A stretch of DNA of 64,000 bases from the NCBI RefSeq assembly GCF_022352215.1, contig NZ_JAKRWF010000002.1, positions 558,001 through 622,000 of the forward strand. Direction: 5' to 3'. Positions 52,836 through 61,723 of the stretch are shown piece after piece; within the stretch, counting starts at the first letter, position 1, and every line of letters starts with the position of its first letter. The position numbers and the translations under genes were made by a program. The DNA is from Flavihumibacter cheonanensis. GTDB taxonomy: Bacteria > Bacteroidota > Bacteroidia > Chitinophagales > Chitinophagaceae. The notes under the pieces were generated by a model. That model ran no database searches. It had not been told where the DNA came from and saw only the letters and a program-made list of their open reading frames with translations.

Positions 52836-54511
52836 TTGTCCTGTTGAACGGCTTAATACTGCTTGCATTTTCTCCCTTAATGGCGCAATTGAAGTTTACT
52901 GATATTAGTTCAGAAGCAGGTATCCGGCATGTATATAAAGTACATGAGGGATTGTTTGGTGGTGGTGCCTGTGTGTTTGACTTTAATAAAGATGGATGGG
53001 AAGACCTGTATATTACAGGGGGTAAAAATTCGGATCAGCTTTATAAAAACAATGGGGATGGAACGTTTAGCGAGATGCTGGAGGCATCTGGGTTAACTAC
53101 TACCCGGAATTATGTTACCAATGGAGTGGCAAGTGCGGATATCAATCGGGATGGCTGGCCGGATCTGGTGGTCACTACAATGACCACCATTAAGAACCCA
53201 CCTGCTATTCCGCGCGCGATTAATTTGCTGTTTTTAAATAATGGGAAAGGAGGGTTTCTGGATGTAACCAAAGAATTTGGTTTCGGAGAACTACTTTCAT
53301 TTAGTACTGCTGCAAGTTTTGGCGATATCAATGCAGACGGCTGGCCGGATCTTTATATTGGTAACTATTTCAATGAGTTTACAGGTAACCTGGCGAGCAT
53401 TACTGATGAAACAGTGGTAGGTGCGAATCAGATAGCTAAGGGTTATTTATTTCTTAATGAAAAAGGAAAACGATTTAGGGAAGTAGGTGCAGGGTATGGC
53501 TTGAATACAGCAGGGTTTGGATTTGGCGGGATCTTCACCGATTTTGACAATGATCGCGATCAGGATTTGTATATCAATCATGATTTTGGATATAAACGTA
53601 CTCCCAACCTCATGTATGAAAATAAATACCCTTCCGTTTATTTTCAGGAAGTAGGTAAACCTACACAAATGGACTTACGGATCAACTCAATGAGTGCAGC
53701 TGCGGGTGATTTCAACAATGATGGCTGGATGGATTATTATATGACCAATATCCGGTTTAACTGGTTTATGGTAAATGAGGGGAAAGGGAAATTTTTTGTA
53801 AATCGTGTTAAGGAGTTGGGTTGTAATTATATCGCCATTAGTTGGGGTGCCAATTTTGCAGATTTTGATCAGGATGGTGATTTGGATTTATATGTAGCTA
53901 ATGGCGATCTGAATCCCAATTGTAATCCCATTGGCGATTATTTTTTCGAAAATACGGGAGGTAAATTTCAGGAAATTGCAAGGCTTGTTGGCTTGCAGGA
54001 TTATGGTATGGGCAGAGGCTCCGTGGTATTTGATTATGATAAAGATGGCGATCTTGATATTCTCGTAGTTAACCAGGAAGCAATTTGCCCCGAATACCCA
54101 GCAAGTTCTGTTACCCGCTTATACCGCAATGATTCGAAAACAGGGAACTGGATCTCCGTAGCGCTGCAAGGTACAGATGCAGAGTCCAACGGGATTGGCT
54201 CCCGGGTTAAACTGGTAGTCGGAAAAACCGCGATGATCCGCGAAATTGATGGCGGCGGATCCAGTCATGTTTCTCAGAATTCCATTCATGCACATTTCGG
54301 GGTAGGATCTAGTGAATTAATTGATTCTCTGATTGTGCAATGGACAGGAGGAAATACGCAGGTACTCACGAATGTGAAAGCCAACCAGTTTTTGGTGATC
54401 AGGGAAATACCAAAGCCGGTAAAAAAAATGAATTGGATGTATTGGCTGATAGGTTTTGGGGTTGTGCTGGCTGGATTTTCAGTGTGGGCGCTGCGCAAAA
54501 AAAAATCGTAG
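52823..54511 (+). CDS. CRTAC1-type FG-GAP/ASPIC protein with C-terminal membrane anchor
   Basis: 562 residues. Signal peptide (to about MAQ). FG-GAP repeats (DFNKDGWEDLY, DINRDGWPDLV, DINADGWPDLY, DFDNDRDQDLY, DFNNDGWMDYY, DFDQDGDLDLY) are followed by an ASPIC/UnbV domain (about 440-520, SNGIGSRVKLVVG, HAHFGVGSSELIDSLIVQW) and a membrane helix with a Lys tail (540-562, WMYWLIGFGVVLAGF and RKKKS). Its start overlaps the haloperoxidase-like gene by 13 nt, so the two are translationally coupled. A partner role with that enzyme is inferred. Confidence 0.88.
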   Translation: MEKIIVLLNGLILLAFSPLMAQLKFTDISSEAGIRHVYKVHEGLFGGGACVFDFNKDGWEDLYITGGKNSDQLYKNNGDGTFSEMLEASGLTTTRNYVTNGVASADINRDGWPDLVVTTMTTIKNPPAIPRAINLLFLNNGKGGFLDVTKEFGFGELLSFSTAASFGDINADGWPDLYIGNYFNEFTGNLASITDETVVGANQIAKGYLFLNEKGKRFREVGAGYGLNTAGFGFGGIFTDFDNDRDQDLYINHDFGYKRTPNLMYENKYPSVYFQEVGKPTQMDLRINSMSAAAGDFNNDGWMDYYMTNIRFNWFMVNEGKGKFFVNRVKELGCNYIAISWGANFADFDQDGDLDLYVANGDLNPNCNPIGDYFFENTGGKFQEIARLVGLQDYGMGRGSVVFDYDKDGDLDILVVNQEAICPEYPASSVTRLYRNDSKTGNWISVALQGTDAESNGIGSRVKLVVGKTAMIREIDGGGSSHVSQNSIHAHFGVGSSELIDSLIVQWTGGNTQVLTNVKANQFLVIREIPKPVKKMNWMYWLIGFGVVLAGFSVWALRKKKS

Positions 54512-54536
54512 TTTCAACACTTTAAAGCAAGCAAAT

Positions 54537-54956
54537 ATGGATACACAATCCCGTCGGGAATTTATTTCGTCAAGCGGAAAACTTACAATTATGAGCGGAT
54601 TTGGACTTAGCGCTGCCTCTATGGAAGGAGATACTGCCCAACTTAAGAACAAGTTTATTCATCATGTATTTTTTTGGCTTAAAAATCCTGATAGCCAGGA
54701 AGACAAACAAAAGCTGATAGCGGGTTTACAAAAACTGACCAAGGCTAAAACAATTGAATCAGCTCATATCGGTGTTCCGGCAACAACCAATCGGGAGGTG
54801 ATTGAACGCAGTTATCAGGTTTCCTGGCTGCTGGTGTTTAAAAATGATGCAGATCAGGAAGTTTACCAGAGTGATCCCATACATCTCAAGTTTATTGAGG
54901 AATGCAGCATGCTTTGGGAGAAAGTGGTGGTGTACGATAGTGTTCAGGCCAAATAA
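54537..54956 (+). CDS. Dabb (stress-response A/B-barrel) family protein with Tat-like leader
   Basis: 139 residues from ATG 54537 (MDTQSRREFISSSGKLT); the RR-containing leader looks like a Tat signal. The rest (KFIHHVFFWLKNPDSQEDKQ, IESAHIGVPATTNREV, SYQVSWLLVFKNDADQEVYQ) is a dimeric alpha/beta barrel of the Dabb family. These are small dimers of mostly unknown function, some acting on polyketides. Last gene of the SusCD-linked series, 25 nt after the FG-GAP gene. A minus-strand terminator follows. Confidence 0.82.
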   Translation: MDTQSRREFISSSGKLTIMSGFGLSAASMEGDTAQLKNKFIHHVFFWLKNPDSQEDKQKLIAGLQKLTKAKTIESAHIGVPATTNREVIERSYQVSWLLVFKNDADQEVYQSDPIHLKFIEECSMLWEKVVVYDSVQAK

Positions 54957-55003
54957 AAAAAAGATTCCTGGCTGCGCTTGTTAGAAAACGGACAGTCCAG
55001 GAA
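54957..55003 (-). terminator. Terminator of the minus-strand T9SS cargo gene
   Basis: Minus-strand TTCCTGG, about 25-nt loop, CCAGGAA, TC and a T run. Lies 55 nt after the gene end at 55058. Confidence 0.5.
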
Positions 55004-55057
55004 CTCTACCAGAAGTGATCCTCTACACCTTCCAAATTAATCGAACCGTGTAGTATT

Positions 55058-56227
55058 TTAAAGCACCATGATTTTGATGGCTTCACCATTTACCTGCATA
55101 ACGTACATACCTTTTTGCAGTCCCTGGTGATCAAAAGCGTGACGGTTGCTATTGAAATTGATTTGTTTTACAAGTTGACCTGAGAAGGAGAACAATTTGA
55201 TATTTCTTGCTTTCGACTCAGAAAATATTAATTCCGTGCGGCCAACCTGGTTGATAACACGCATGGTGCTGAAGCTTTGATTGATCCGGATAACACCTGA
55301 ATAAACCATACGATCCAGGATATTTACACCACGTACGCGGTAGAATCCATTCTGTAAAGGCGTTTTGTCAATGAACGTATATTGACCGGTGCGACCATTA
55401 ACCGTAGCCACCTGGCCGATTGTTTCATACTTCATACCATCTTCGGAACGCTCGATATAAAAAGTTTTAGCCTCGTGGTTATCGGCGGTAGTAAAGTTGA
55501 TACGATTCTGACCGTTTTCTGCAAATCCTTTGATGCTGGTGAATTCCAGGGGAAGAGTTGCAAAGTCGTAGAAGTAACCGGTTGAAAACTGAACAAAATT
55601 ATTTCGACGCTGGTTGCCATTACTTTGAAAGCTTCCAGAAGTACGGATTCGACCAGTCAGTGTAAATCCATTGGCAAGTGTAGCATCAAGAAGATACACT
55701 GAGTTATTATCACCACGGCTTACAGTATAGGTCTCCTGAATATTCCTTCCATTCAATACCAATTGATCGATGGTCATAGTGCCACGGTTATTTCCATTGT
55801 TACCAATACCCATATCTAATTGCAGGTAATTCATATTGGCCAGATCTGCACTTTTACGATTCCCTAAAAAGTTGCGGAGGTTATTAATTCTTCCATTTCC
55901 TCTGTCTTCACGACGTCCTCTGTTGTCATAAGTATCCACATTATTGGTGAATTCATCTCTTGAGGGGTTATAGCTAATTGTGAAACGGATTTCCGATTCA
56001 TTTTCAAAATCAAAATCTTCACTATTTCCTCTTGCTGTTAAGTCCGGTGTCCCATAAATTACTTCAGCGTCACCTTCGTTTGGATGAAGACCCTGAAAAC
56101 GTTGAGCCAATAAAGCATTTGATCTGTTAGCGGGAATAGCTCCGTTAGAGAACTGCGCCTGGCTGGAAACAGCGCATAAGATGGTCAGGAAGAGCACGAG
56201 CATGCTCTTGTAAAAAATAGTTTTCAT
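55058..56227 (-). CDS. Secreted protein with T9SS type A sorting domain
   Basis: 389 residues. Signal peptide (ending SSQAQ). The middle is beta-rich (RFTISYNPSRDEF, YLLDATLANGFTLTGRIRTSG), followed by a FN3-like domain (about 230-320, FYIERSEDGMKYETIGQV) and a type A Por-secretion C-terminus (about 335-389, IKLFSFSGQLVKQINF, GMYVMQVNGEAIKIMVL). It should pass the outer membrane through the type IX system. No catalytic motif is seen; could be an adhesin. Confidence 0.78.
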   Translation of the reverse strand: MKTIFYKSMLVLFLTILCAVSSQAQFSNGAIPANRSNALLAQRFQGLHPNEGDAEVIYGTPDLTARGNSEDFDFENESEIRFTISYNPSRDEFTNNVDTYDNRGRREDRGNGRINNLRNFLGNRKSADLANMNYLQLDMGIGNNGNNRGTMTIDQLVLNGRNIQETYTVSRGDNNSVYLLDATLANGFTLTGRIRTSGSFQSNGNQRRNNFVQFSTGYFYDFATLPLEFTSIKGFAENGQNRINFTTADNHEAKTFYIERSEDGMKYETIGQVATVNGRTGQYTFIDKTPLQNGFYRVRGVNILDRMVYSGVIRINQSFSTMRVINQVGRTELIFSESKARNIKLFSFSGQLVKQINFNSNRHAFDHQGLQKGMYVMQVNGEAIKIMVL

Positions 56228-56340
56228 TTCTGGTACGATTAATTGTTTAATCGGCTTTTGGTAGGACGAGGATCGATTCTGGTATAGGGTTGATAAGGCT
56301 TAATCTGTAGATCGGTCTAAGGTTTCTACCGATGACAACA

Positions 56341-56348
56341 CAAAGGTA
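56341..56348 (-). promoter_or_regulatory. Bacteroidota -7 box (TACCTTTG) before the T9SS cargo gene
   Basis: Exact TAnnTTTG on the minus strand, 114 nt ahead of the ATG at 56227. No TTTG at -33. The rest of the 263-nt gap shows nothing clear. Confidence 0.35.
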
Positions 56349-56490
56349 AACACTTAGATGAATTTTACTAAGGGTAAGCACCTATATTCGATGATAAGGC
56401 GATTTTCTTCGATGAATAGCATTTTTACCCAAAAAAAACCGTAGTTCTTCGGGCCTAACCGTATTTTCTGCAGGAATTCAGGGAGAGGGA

Positions 56491-57222
56491 TCAACGACGT
56501 TCCAGTGCTGCTGCCGCAGCCTCATCCACCATCCAGATGGTGGATCCTTCCGTGGATTGAACAGATTGGGAAGGGTATTGGTCGATATTTCTTGGTCCTT
56601 CCAATACGTTAGCCAATGCTTTTGCTTTGCCCTCCCCGGTGGTGAGGAATAAGATACAGCTGGATCGGTTGGCGATCGGCCGGGTGATGGTTACCCGGAA
56701 CATATCCTGTTGTTCCAGGAAAAAGGAACTGCACCAACGCGTGTTCTCGTGAATTACATCTGTATTTGGGAAAAGAGAAAGCGTATGAGCGTCATCTCCC
56801 ATACCAAGGATTAGGAGGTCAAAGCTATGTGGTTGATTATCAAAGTACTGGTGTAGAATTTTTTCATAGGCATCGGCCGCATCAGCCGGACTATTATAAT
56901 CCGTCCGCATAACATGGATTTGCTCTTCCGGGATATTCACTTTATTTAAGAGGGTGTCATAGGCCATCCTGGCATTATTGCGCTCATCTTCAAGGGGTAC
57001 ATACCGTTCATCTCCCCAGAATACATGGATTTTACTCCAATCAACCTGGCTTTGTAAGGGATCTTCCGCCAATAACTGGTGCAGGCGTTTGGGTGTGGAA
57101 CCGCCTGATAAACAGATCGTAAACCGATCCTGTTGGCTCAGCACTTCCTTGATCCGGTGAACAATGAAATGTGCTGCTTCGGTTGCTACTGTTTCTGCAT
57201 TGGAGAAAACATGGAGTTGCAT
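56491..57222 (-). CDS. pgl: 6-phosphogluconolactonase
   Basis: 243 residues from ATG 57222 (MQLHVFSNAET); the upstream Met would include the intergenic hairpin. SugarP_isomerase fold with ICLSGGSTPKRLHQLL, KIHVFWGDERYVPLEDERNN and LLILGMGDDAHTLSLFP, all of the DevB/Pgl type. It hydrolyses 6-phosphogluconolactone in the oxidative pentose phosphate path, and follows zwf and gnd in the same operon. Confidence 0.93.
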   Translation of the reverse strand: MQLHVFSNAETVATEAAHFIVHRIKEVLSQQDRFTICLSGGSTPKRLHQLLAEDPLQSQVDWSKIHVFWGDERYVPLEDERNNARMAYDTLLNKVNIPEEQIHVMRTDYNSPADAADAYEKILHQYFDNQPHSFDLLILGMGDDAHTLSLFPNTDVIHENTRWCSSFFLEQQDMFRVTITRPIANRSSCILFLTTGEGKAKALANVLEGPRNIDQYPSQSVQSTEGSTIWMVDEAAAAALERR

Positions 57223-57235
57223 ATACTTTGTTTTA

Positions 57236-57278
57236 CCAGTCGGAGCTTGTCCGCCTATGGCGGATAGCACCCGACTGG
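57236..57278 (-). repeat. Nested hairpin between zwf and pgl
   Basis: Outer arms CCAGTCGG and CCGACTGG, inner arms TCCGCC and GGCGGA round a three-base loop. It lies 13 nt before the pgl ATG. It has no T run, so it looks more like a mobile palindrome or RNA stability element than a terminator. Confidence 0.6.
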
Positions 57279-57284
57279 TGAGGG

Positions 57285-58805
57285 TTAGCGTTCTTTATGG
57301 GGTTCTGGCAGGGAAGCCCAGTTTCGGCCATCCCTTGCGATCAGGGCCTCGGAGTCTTCTGGTCCCCAGGAGCCTGGTGCATAATTCGGAAAGTCGACCG
57401 GTGGGCGTTGTTGCCAGGCTTCCAGGATAGGCATAATCACTTTCCAGGCAGCTGCCACCTGATCCTCCCGCATAAAAAGTGTAGCATTTCCTTCCATCAC
57501 ATCCAGGAGCAAAGTTTCATACGCTTCGGGTTCATGTTCTTCGTAAGCATCCTGGTAACTGAAAATCATATCTACCGGGCTCAGAGTCAGATCTTGTCCG
57601 GGTCGCTTGGCCTGGAACCGCAGGCGGATATCCATTTCCGGAGCAATACTGATGGTAAGGCGATTTGCTCTCCAGGTTTCAGCAGATTCCGGTGGGAAAG
57701 CATAATTCGGAGCAGCTTTGAATTGAACGGTTACGATCGTTTCCTTGTCCGCCATTCGTTTGCCCGTGCGTACATAAAATGGAACATCCTGCCAGCGCCA
57801 GTTATCGATATAAAACTTGACTGCTGCAAAGGTTTCCACCGGTGAATCGGCAGCTACATTTTTTTCCTGACGATATCCTGCCACTTCCTGGCCTTTCATC
57901 CAGCCTTCACTGTATTGGCCGCGTACTGCCATTTTATGAACGTCTTCTTTGGAAATCTTCCGGATGGCGTGCAATACATCTACTTTTTTATTCCGGATCT
58001 CGTCGGCATCGAAACTTACGGGTGCTTCCATGGCTACCATGCAAAGCAGCTGGAGGATATGGTTTTGTACCATATCCCGAAGGGCGCCGGAGCTTTCATA
58101 AAAATCGCCCCTTCCTTCTACTCCTACTGTTTCGGAAGCAGTTATCTGGATATGATCGATATAATTCCGGTTCCAGATGGGTTCAAATAGTGCATTGGCA
58201 AAACGCATTGCGAGGATATTCTGAACGGTTTCCTTTCCCAGGTAGTGATCGATCCGGTAAATCTGTTTTTCATCAAACATACCGGCGAGCAGCTTATTCA
58301 GCTCCAGGGCAGAAGCGAGATCGTGACCAAATGGTTTCTCTACAACAACACGGGTGCATTTGGTGTCTGCACAGATATTGAGCGGTCCCAGTTTGCTAAC
58401 GATTCCGGGCACGAGTTGGGGTGCTACAGCCAGGTAAAAAATCACATTGGGGTGCTCTCCGTATTCAGCCTCCTTGATTTTTACGATCTCTGCAATCTTT
58501 TCATATTCCTCCTCTTTTTCGGCATCCATCTGGAGGTAGGCAACATGATTGGCGAATACCTGCCATTTTCCTCCCTGGTCATCTTTACGGCGACTGAATT
58601 GCTGAATCCCGTTAAAGAGGTGAACGCGATAAGATTCATTATCATAAGGCCGGCGGCCGATACCCACGATGTCAAATTTTTCGGGCATCCATTCATCGAT
58701 AAAGAGATTATAGAGGGCAGGAGAAAGTTTACGGTGATTGAGATCACCACTTCCACCGAAGATAAAAATCAGAGAAGAGGCAGGTCTTTTATGAGTAGCA
58801 GACAT
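57285..58805 (-). CDS. zwf: Glucose-6-phosphate 1-dehydrogenase
   Basis: 506 residues from ATG 58805 (MSATHKRPASS); the earlier Met overlaps the gnd 3' region. The NADP motif FIFGGSGDLNHRKL and the active-site motif RIDHYLGKE (about 190) are present, with EKPFGHDLASALEL before it. First enzyme of the oxidative pentose phosphate path, supplying NADPH. Starts 29 nt after gnd. Confidence 0.95.
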   Translation of the reverse strand: MSATHKRPASSLIFIFGGSGDLNHRKLSPALYNLFIDEWMPEKFDIVGIGRRPYDNESYRVHLFNGIQQFSRRKDDQGGKWQVFANHVAYLQMDAEKEEEYEKIAEIVKIKEAEYGEHPNVIFYLAVAPQLVPGIVSKLGPLNICADTKCTRVVVEKPFGHDLASALELNKLLAGMFDEKQIYRIDHYLGKETVQNILAMRFANALFEPIWNRNYIDHIQITASETVGVEGRGDFYESSGALRDMVQNHILQLLCMVAMEAPVSFDADEIRNKKVDVLHAIRKISKEDVHKMAVRGQYSEGWMKGQEVAGYRQEKNVAADSPVETFAAVKFYIDNWRWQDVPFYVRTGKRMADKETIVTVQFKAAPNYAFPPESAETWRANRLTISIAPEMDIRLRFQAKRPGQDLTLSPVDMIFSYQDAYEEHEPEAYETLLLDVMEGNATLFMREDQVAAAWKVIMPILEAWQQRPPVDFPNYAPGSWGPEDSEALIARDGRNWASLPEPHKER

Positions 58806-58834
58806 GATTTTTGAGTTTGTTGAATTTGCAGTTC

Positions 58835-60274
58835 TCAGGTCCATTGAGTATGAAATTTCCCTTCGCGATCCACTCTTTCATAGGTATGAGCACCGAAATA
58901 ATCGCGCTGGGCCTGTAAGAGGTTCAGCGGCAATCTGCCGGTAGTAAACGCATCGTAATAGCTAAGAGCTGTCATGAGTCCACCTGCCGTAAATCCATTC
59001 AATGCAGCCAGGCTTACCGTTTTCCGCAGCGAGCTGATTTGACTGGTTACAACAGTTGCGATTTTGTCATCGAGCAGCAGGTTGCTTATAGCAGGGTTTC
59101 GCAGGTAGGCTTCGTAAAAAGTTTCCAGCAAGGTAGACCGGATGATACACCCACCGCGCCATACTTTAACGGCGTTATGCAATGGAATATCCATCGACAA
59201 TTCTTTGGAGGCGGTATGCAGCATGGCCAAACCCTGCACATAGGAAAGAATTACTGCTGCAAAAAGTGCTTTGCGGTAATCTTCTGCCAATGCGTTTTTA
59301 TCAAGTGACAGCGATTCAGATGCGGATGCATGGGTATGTCGGCTGCTTAACTCACTGTGTAGTTTTTCAGCGGTTAAGCGATCGGTTTTTAAGGCAGAGA
59401 TGGCGCGCATGGTTACGGCCATATCAATAGTAGGGATAGCAACTCCCAGGTCCATCGCGATCTGGGAAGTCCATTTACCAGTGCCTTTGGAACCTGCTTT
59501 ATCAAGAATCTGATCTACCAGGTGAGTCCCTGTTTCAGGATCCATCTGTTGGAAGATGGCAGCGGTAATTTCAATGAGGTAGGATTTCAATTCGCCCTCA
59601 TTCCAGGTGGTGAAGAGCTGGTGCAGTTCTTCATTGCTGAAGTTTCCACCCCGACGCAAAAGGTCGTAGGTTTCACAGATGAGCTGCATGATCGCATATT
59701 CGATGCCGTTATGCACCATTTTCACGAAATGGCCAGCAGCGCCCTTGCCCATATAATCCACGCAAGGCTCATTGTTTACTTTGGCTGCTATGGAAGAAAG
59801 GACAGGTTTCAGTTGTTGCCAGGCGGTTTCATCTCCACCAGGCATCATGGAAGGACCTGTTCGGGCACCTTCTTCGCCACCGGAAACACCGATCCCGATA
59901 AAATGGATTCCTTTGGGTTGCAGGTATTCATACCGGCGAAGTGTATCCGTATAGTAGGTATTACCACCATCAATAATGATATCGCCCTGGCTAATAAGTG
60001 GTAAGAGGCTTTCAATTACATCGTCAACGGGTTTGCCGGCGGGAACGAGAATCATGATGCGGCGGGGCAAAGAAAGTTGCGCCACCATTTCTTCCAGGGT
60101 ATTCACACCTTTTACTGTGGTGCCGGGGGTGGCAGCAGCTTCAAAGTCCCGTGTTTTCTGGGAATCTTTATCAAAACCGATGGTTTTAAAGCCGTGATCG
60201 GCAACATTTAACAGGAGGTTGCGGCCCATTACACCGAGCCCTACCATACCGAAATCAAAGGTTTGGTTGTCCAT
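58835..60274 (-). CDS. gnd: 6-phosphogluconate dehydrogenase, decarboxylating
   Basis: 479 residues from ATG 60274 (MDNQTFDFGMVGLGVMG), the usual length. NADP site GLGVMGRNLLLN, substrate motif GVSGGEEGARTGPSMMPGG, catalytic Lys in GHFVKMVHNGIEYA and the C-terminal all-helical part with RGGCIIRSTLL. It yields ribulose 5-phosphate. A -7 box (TACCTTTG) lies 22 nt before the start, so gnd-zwf-pgl probably have their own promoter. Confidence 0.95.
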   Translation of the reverse strand: MDNQTFDFGMVGLGVMGRNLLLNVADHGFKTIGFDKDSQKTRDFEAAATPGTTVKGVNTLEEMVAQLSLPRRIMILVPAGKPVDDVIESLLPLISQGDIIIDGGNTYYTDTLRRYEYLQPKGIHFIGIGVSGGEEGARTGPSMMPGGDETAWQQLKPVLSSIAAKVNNEPCVDYMGKGAAGHFVKMVHNGIEYAIMQLICETYDLLRRGGNFSNEELHQLFTTWNEGELKSYLIEITAAIFQQMDPETGTHLVDQILDKAGSKGTGKWTSQIAMDLGVAIPTIDMAVTMRAISALKTDRLTAEKLHSELSSRHTHASASESLSLDKNALAEDYRKALFAAVILSYVQGLAMLHTASKELSMDIPLHNAVKVWRGGCIIRSTLLETFYEAYLRNPAISNLLLDDKIATVVTSQISSLRKTVSLAALNGFTAGGLMTALSYYDAFTTGRLPLNLLQAQRDYFGAHTYERVDREGKFHTQWT

Positions 60275-60295
60275 TGCAGTTGGTTGGATTGGCCG

Positions 60296-60303
60296 CAAAG
60301 GTA
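60296..60303 (-). promoter_or_regulatory. Bacteroidota -7 box (TACCTTTG) before gnd
   Basis: Exact TAnnTTTG on the minus strand between the sugar transporter gene and gnd; predicts a leader of about 15 nt. No clear -33 element. Confidence 0.45.
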
Positions 60304-60353
60304 AGCAGCAATGCCGAACCATTGGTCAGCATTCTCCCGAAGACTTCCGAAAC

Positions 60354-61631
60354 CTATGCAAACGTTTTACCGGCTTTATATCCTTTGGCTGCGTAATAGA
60401 GGATATACAGATAAGCAGGAGCTGAACAAAGGAAGAAGGAAAGCTGGTTGGAGAGGCCTTGCGTATCCTTAAGCCATCCGTATAAAGGGGGCACTACTGC
60501 ACCACCGGCAATGCCCATGATCAAAAAGGCAGAACCGATCTGCGTATATTTTCCAATACCGTCGATTGCCAACGGGAAGATGGCTGGCCACATAAGTGCA
60601 TTCGCGAGTCCCAGTGCTGCAATCAGTAAAATAGCGGTGTATCCAGAAGCAAAATAGATACCGATGGAGATCAACAGCCCAAGAATGGCTGAATAGCGAA
60701 GTGCTCCTTGTTGGGAAAGGTATTTTGGAATCGTGAAAATGCCGATGATATAACCCAACAACATAGCGAACAGGGTATAGGAAGTAAAATATTTGGTTTC
60801 ATCCAGGCTCATGCCCATTGCTTTGCCATAGGTTCCGATGGCATCACCGGCCAGTACCTCCACTCCAACATATAGAAAAAGGCAAAGTACGCCAAGGAGC
60901 AGATGTGGATAGGAAAAGACAGACGCGCGCGTAGGATTGTTACCGGAAGCTTCCTCCTTGGGTTCTTCAATTTCAGGCAATCCGGAGCGATAGGTCAGGA
61001 AGGCTAGTATAAACAGGCAGACAGCGATTACAATATAAGGTGGAATGATCCTGCCGGTAAGTTCGGTCAGCAGTTCGGATTTGAGCAAGGGATCAGAAGT
61101 TGCCAGAACCTTTTCTTCAATGGCCTGCGCATTTTTGAGCACGATGGCACCAAGTATAAGCGGACTTAGGATACCGGCAATCTTATTACAAACGCCAAGT
61201 ATACTAATACGTTTGGCAGCGCTTTCAATTGGCCCGAGTATACTGGCATATGGGTTGGAAGCGGTTTGTAAAAGAGCGAGTCCGGCTCCCTGTACAAAAA
61301 GCCCAATCAGGAAGAGAGGGAAACTCCTGTCGTTGGCAGCTGGTATGAAAACCAGGGAACCCAGCGCCATTACTGCGAGGCCGAGTGCCATGCCATTTTT
61401 ATAGCCGGATCTTTTCAATATCCAGGCGGAGGGGATGGCGAGGAAAAAATAGGCCATATAAAAGGCGGTAGTAACAAAGAAAGCCTGCATATCGGATTCC
61501 AGTTCGCAGGCAAGTTTTAAGAAGGGAATTAGTGTACTGTTCAACCAGGTAATAAAGCCAAAAATGAAAAACAAAACGGCGATAATTGCCAGCGCATAGG
61601 CCTGACTCTTAGGTGTTTGGGTTTGGTTCAT
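60354..61631 (-). CDS. Glucose/galactose MFS transporter (FucP/GluP family)
   Basis: 425 residues, twelve helices. FFIFGFITWLNSTLIPFLK in helix 1, QGAGLALLQTASNPYASILGP and the central loop are standard for the FucP/GluP sugar:proton symporters. It would feed glucose or galactose to the gnd-zwf-pgl path encoded just downstream (79-nt gap with a promoter box). Exact sugar not provable. Confidence 0.88.
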   Translation of the reverse strand: MNQTQTPKSQAYALAIIAVLFFIFGFITWLNSTLIPFLKLACELESDMQAFFVTTAFYMAYFFLAIPSAWILKRSGYKNGMALGLAVMALGSLVFIPAANDRSFPLFLIGLFVQGAGLALLQTASNPYASILGPIESAAKRISILGVCNKIAGILSPLILGAIVLKNAQAIEEKVLATSDPLLKSELLTELTGRIIPPYIVIAVCLFILAFLTYRSGLPEIEEPKEEASGNNPTRASVFSYPHLLLGVLCLFLYVGVEVLAGDAIGTYGKAMGMSLDETKYFTSYTLFAMLLGYIIGIFTIPKYLSQQGALRYSAILGLLISIGIYFASGYTAILLIAALGLANALMWPAIFPLAIDGIGKYTQIGSAFLIMGIAGGAVVPPLYGWLKDTQGLSNQLSFFLCSAPAYLYILYYAAKGYKAGKTFA

Positions 61632-61723
61632 GCTACTGTGTTCAAACCATTAAAATACAATGTTTGATATAATAAATCGTACGCAATCGATTCCGTATGT
61701 AATTTGCAGTCCTTAATGCATAT

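Noticed and set aside
48157-54511. FG-GAP proteins as integrin-like or toxin proteins
   Set aside because: FG-GAP/ASPIC repeats alone do not show such a role; no toxin or secretion-effector domain is visible.
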